A stretch of DNA of 17,020 nt from Verrucomicrobia subdivision 3 bacterium UBA693 (lineage in GTDB: Bacteria > Verrucomicrobiota > Verrucomicrobiia > Limisphaerales > UBA8199), in assembly GCA_002298785.1 (NCBI GenBank), contig DBMR01000068.1:1-17020 (forward strand). The letters run 5' to 3'. How positions within the stretch are numbered: position 1 is the first letter of the stretch; each line of letters begins with the position of its first letter. Position numbers and translations under genes: made by a program. Below, in pieces: positions 14,587 through 17,020 of the stretch. The notes beneath the pieces are model-generated. The model was not told where the DNA came from, searched no databases, and was given only the letters and a program-made list of their open reading frames with translations.

Positions 14587-15981
14587 ATGAGCATTAATAC
14601 GGCATCCACCACGGAAACACCGGCGGGAACGGGCCACGGGTCGCACCACAGCCCGATGAGCGCCCGCATCTTTTTCTGGTCCTTGACCTCCGCGCTGGCG
14701 GGATTCCTGTTCGGCTTCGACACGGTGGTCATTTCCGGGGCCGAACAAAAGATTCAATCGCTGTTTAACCTAACCGCGGGCCTGCACGGATTTGTCATGG
14801 CCTCAGCACTTTACGGCACGGTGCTTGGATCGCTGCTCGGGGGATGGCCCACCGACCGCTACGGACGCAAGCGGACGTTGCTGTTTGTCGGCTTGCTCTA
14901 CGTGGTCTCAGCGGTGGGTTGCGCCTATGCGAACAGCATCGAACTGCTGATCGCCGCCCGCGTTATCGGCGGCCTGGGAATTGGCATCTCCACGGTGGCG
15001 GCACCGCTTTACATTTCGGAGATTGCGCCGCCCGAACACCGCGGTCGCCTGGCAGGGATGTTCCAGTTCAACATCGTGTTCGGCATCCTGGTCGCCTTCG
15101 GTTCGAATTGGCTGCTGGCGGGAGTGGGAGAAAACGCCTGGCGCTGGATGTTGGGTGTTGCTGCCTTCCCCTCCGTGCTTTACACGGTCTTTTGCTTCGG
15201 GATTCCCGAAAGTCCCCGGTGGCTCCTGACTCGCAAGAACGACCGCGAAGCCGGCATCAAGGTGCTCCAATTAATCCAGCCTTCAGCAACTCCGCAGGAA
15301 ATCGAGGCCCAGGTCCTGGCGATTACCACCGCGGCCACCGAGCAGACAGCGTCGCGCAGTTTTTGGAGTTGGCGGTTGCGAACTCCGATTCTCATCGCCT
15401 TCCTGGTGGCTTTCTTCAACCAATTATCGGGCATTAACGCGATTCTCTACTTCGCCCCCCGCATCTTTGAACTCACCGGGCTCGGTGAAAAGGCGGCGTT
15501 GCTGCAGTCCGTCGGCATTGGCTTTACCAATCTGATTTTCACCTTCGTCGGTTTGTGGCTGATCGATCGGCTGGGGCGGCGCACGCTGTTATTCATTGGC
15601 TCCTACGGATATATTATCTCGTTGGGACTGGTGTCGTGGGCGTTCTTTACCGAACATTTCAAGATCGTGCCTTTCTGTATCTTCGCGTTCATTGGAGCGC
15701 ACGCGATCGGGCAAGGAGCGGTCATTTGGGTCTTGATTTCCGAGATCTTCCCGAACCGCCAACGCGCCGAGGGACAGGCGCTGGGCAGCTTTACCCATTG
15801 GATCTTTGCGGCGCTTTTGACGACTTTCTTCCCCAAAATGGTCACCGCCTTTCCACCAGGCTATGTCTTCCTGTTCTTCTGCCTCATGATGGTGCTGCAA
15901 CTGGTTTGGGTGAAGGCGATGGTGATCGAAACCAAAGGCGTGCCGCTGGAACAGGTCCAGCGCCGGCTTGGGGTCGAATAG
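14587..15981 (+). CDS. MFS sugar porter (probable fructose or sucrose importer)
   Basis: A 464-residue, twelve-helix major facilitator of the sugar porter family. Diagnostic motifs are DRYGRKR in the loop between helices 2 and 3 (90-96), the long signature AAPLYISEIAPPEHRGRLAG (138-157), PESPRWLL (207-214), QLSGINAILYFAPRIF (279-294) and the mirrored DRLGRR (327-332). These are the hallmarks of proton-coupled hexose and pentose transporters such as XylE and GLUT relatives. The first ~25 residues are Thr/Ser/His-rich and probably cytoplasmic. It lies 37 bases after the GH32 gene and 18 bases before the kinase gene, so it is almost certainly co-transcribed. The context points to uptake of the fructose (or sucrose) released outside the cell. 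Confidence 0.95.
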   Translation: MSINTASTTETPAGTGHGSHHSPMSARIFFWSLTSALAGFLFGFDTVVISGAEQKIQSLFNLTAGLHGFVMASALYGTVLGSLLGGWPTDRYGRKRTLLFVGLLYVVSAVGCAYANSIELLIAARVIGGLGIGISTVAAPLYISEIAPPEHRGRLAGMFQFNIVFGILVAFGSNWLLAGVGENAWRWMLGVAAFPSVLYTVFCFGIPESPRWLLTRKNDREAGIKVLQLIQPSATPQEIEAQVLAITTAATEQTASRSFWSWRLRTPILIAFLVAFFNQLSGINAILYFAPRIFELTGLGEKAALLQSVGIGFTNLIFTFVGLWLIDRLGRRTLLFIGSYGYIISLGLVSWAFFTEHFKIVPFCIFAFIGAHAIGQGAVIWVLISEIFPNRQRAEGQALGSFTHWIFAALLTTFFPKMVTAFPPGYVFLFFCLMMVLQLVWVKAMVIETKGVPLEQVQRRLGVE

Positions 15982-15999
15982 CCTGTTGTCCGTCGAGCT

Positions 16000-16923
16000 A
16001 TGAGCATGGCCACAGGACAAAAGAACCACCCATTGGTAATTGGGATTGGGGAATTGCTTTGGGATCTGCTCCCGGGCGGGCGCCAACTCGGCGGCGCGCC
16101 GGCCAATTTCGCTTTTCACGCTCACCAACTCGGAGCCAGGGCCGCGGTCATTTCCCGCATCGGCAGAGATGAACTGGGACAGGAGGTCCTCGCGCGTTTC
16201 GAAGCCATGGGACTGCCCACGGCAGCCATTCAGACGGATGCCACGGCGGCCACCGGCACGGTGGAGGTGACCTTAAGCGAAGCCGGAGTTCCCCAGTTCA
16301 TCATCCGGAACCAGGTTGCCTGGGATCACCTCGCCGCCGAGGAATCGGCCCTGAGCCTCGTCCGGGAGGCGGATGCGATCTGCTTTGGAAGTTTGGCCCA
16401 GCGGACCCCGGCCGCCCGGACCGTCATTCAGCGCTTGTTGGCTGCCGCCTCACCGAATTCGTTACGGGTGTTCGATGTTAACCTGCGTCAGCAATTCTAC
16501 AGCCCGGACTTGATCGAATCCTCGTTGCACCTGGCCAACGTACTCAAACTGAATGACGCCGAATTGCCGGTGCTATCCGGAATGTTCGGTCTGACCGGTT
16601 CCACTCGGGAGGTAATTACTCAATTGGCTGGCGCCTTCAACTTGCAGGTAGTCGCGCTCACCCGGGGCGAACACGGGAGCCTGATCTTTAGCGCCGCGCA
16701 ATGGTCGGAACAGAAACCCAAACCGGTGATCGTCGCGGATACCGTGGGAGCCGGCGACGCCTTTACCGCGGCATTGGTCACAGGGCTCCTGATGCAAATG
16801 AGCCTCGATGAGGTCCACGGCCTTGCCTCGGATGTCGCCCGTTTTGTTTGCTCCCAGCCGGGCGCAATGCCGGTCCTGCCTCCAGAATTTCGGCGCAGAA
16901 TTCAATACCTCCGCAAGGTTTGA
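16000..16923 (+). CDS. PfkB-family carbohydrate kinase (probable fructokinase)
   Basis: A 307-residue ATP-dependent sugar kinase of the PfkB/ribokinase family. It begins with GIGELLWDLLPGGRQLGGAPANFAFH (15-40), containing the sugar-binding GGAPANFA signature. It ends with the ATP/catalytic motif DTVGAGDAFTAAL (247-259), where Asp253 should be the catalytic base. The GELLWDLLP start is common in fructokinases. It starts 18 bases after the porter stop codon. An alternative ATG lies at 16006. The likely job is phosphorylation of imported fructose, the last step of the GH32-porter-kinase route; strict substrate specificity cannot be read from sequence. Confidence 0.93.
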   Translation: MSMATGQKNHPLVIGIGELLWDLLPGGRQLGGAPANFAFHAHQLGARAAVISRIGRDELGQEVLARFEAMGLPTAAIQTDATAATGTVEVTLSEAGVPQFIIRNQVAWDHLAAEESALSLVREADAICFGSLAQRTPAARTVIQRLLAAASPNSLRVFDVNLRQQFYSPDLIESSLHLANVLKLNDAELPVLSGMFGLTGSTREVITQLAGAFNLQVVALTRGEHGSLIFSAAQWSEQKPKPVIVADTVGAGDAFTAALVTGLLMQMSLDEVHGLASDVARFVCSQPGAMPVLPPEFRRRIQYLRKV

Positions 16924-16953
16924 TCTGGCGAAAACCAGTCTCCGAGGACCCTA

Positions 16954-17010
16954 TTGACACCCGCATATTATAGTGACACCGCTGCTTCGTTGGGTTAGTA
17001 TTGGGGCATG
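16954..17010 (+). promoter_or_regulatory. Promoter with tandem TGACACC half-sites at the right edge
   Basis: TGACACC occurs twice, at 16955-16961 and 16974-16980, 19 bases apart. GTGACA (16973-16978) and TAGTAT (16996-17001) are spaced by exactly 17 bases, forming a plausible promoter. TTGACA at 16954-16959 is a perfect -35 word but has no good partner at the right distance. An ATG at 17008-17010 could begin the next gene, but only four codons are visible. The half-site is identical to one arm of the palindrome before the GH32 gene. Confidence 0.35.
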
Positions 17011-17020
17011 GGAAATCCTC

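Overview
The window looks like a chromosomal segment from a Verrucomicrobiota-type bacterium (Pedosphaera/Limisphaerales-like). This is inferred from gene content, not from a marker gene. The clues are a Planctomycete-type cytochrome c (PSCyt1) fused to ankyrin repeats, two Tat-exported Gfo/Idh/MocA oxidoreductases with DHWH sugar-dehydrogenase motifs, moderately high GC, and weak or absent Shine-Dalgarno sites. No rRNA, tRNA, CRISPR array, transposase or phage gene was seen.

Layout. (1) Bases 1-1653, minus strand: the N-terminal 551 codons of a secreted cytochrome c/ankyrin protein that runs off the left edge. (2) 2006-3376, plus: a Tat-exported Gfo/Idh/MocA oxidoreductase, separated by a nested inverted-repeat element (3391-3472) from a convergent NhaR-like LysR regulator (minus, 3520-4425). 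(3) A run of plus-strand genes diverges from nhaR across a textbook LysR dyad (CCAAT-N11-ATTGG): a degenerate receiver-domain protein, a short HPF/RaiA-like ribosome hibernation factor, a TerC/Alx-family membrane protein, and a CNNM/CorC-type protein whose gene carries one clear and one probable frameshift. The theme is ion, pH and translation stress. (4) 8040-10517: one 825-residue open frame fusing a complete 1-Cys peroxiredoxin, a class I SAM methyltransferase and a second, O-methyltransferase-type enzyme. This is the most unusual gene here. (5) 10569-11948, minus: a second Tat-exported Gfo/Idh/MocA oxidoreductase. (6) 12387-16923, plus: a compact fructan/sucrose-use operon of secreted GH32 beta-fructosidase, MFS sugar porter and PfkB sugar kinase, preceded by a perfect 19-bp palindrome that contains a consensus -35 box.

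How the genes work together. Region 6 is a complete route: an exported GH32 enzyme releases fructose, the porter imports it and the kinase phosphorylates it. A promoter-like stretch at the right edge carries tandem TGACACC half-sites matching the palindrome before the GH32 gene, so the next gene may be the operon's regulator, but only its possible first codons lie in the window. The Gfo/Idh/MocA proteins and the cytochrome/ankyrin protein fit a periplasm-centred carbohydrate-degrading lifestyle. The peroxiredoxin-methyltransferase fusion stands alone, flanked by a 418-base gap upstream and a hairpin downstream, and its substrate cannot be told from sequence.
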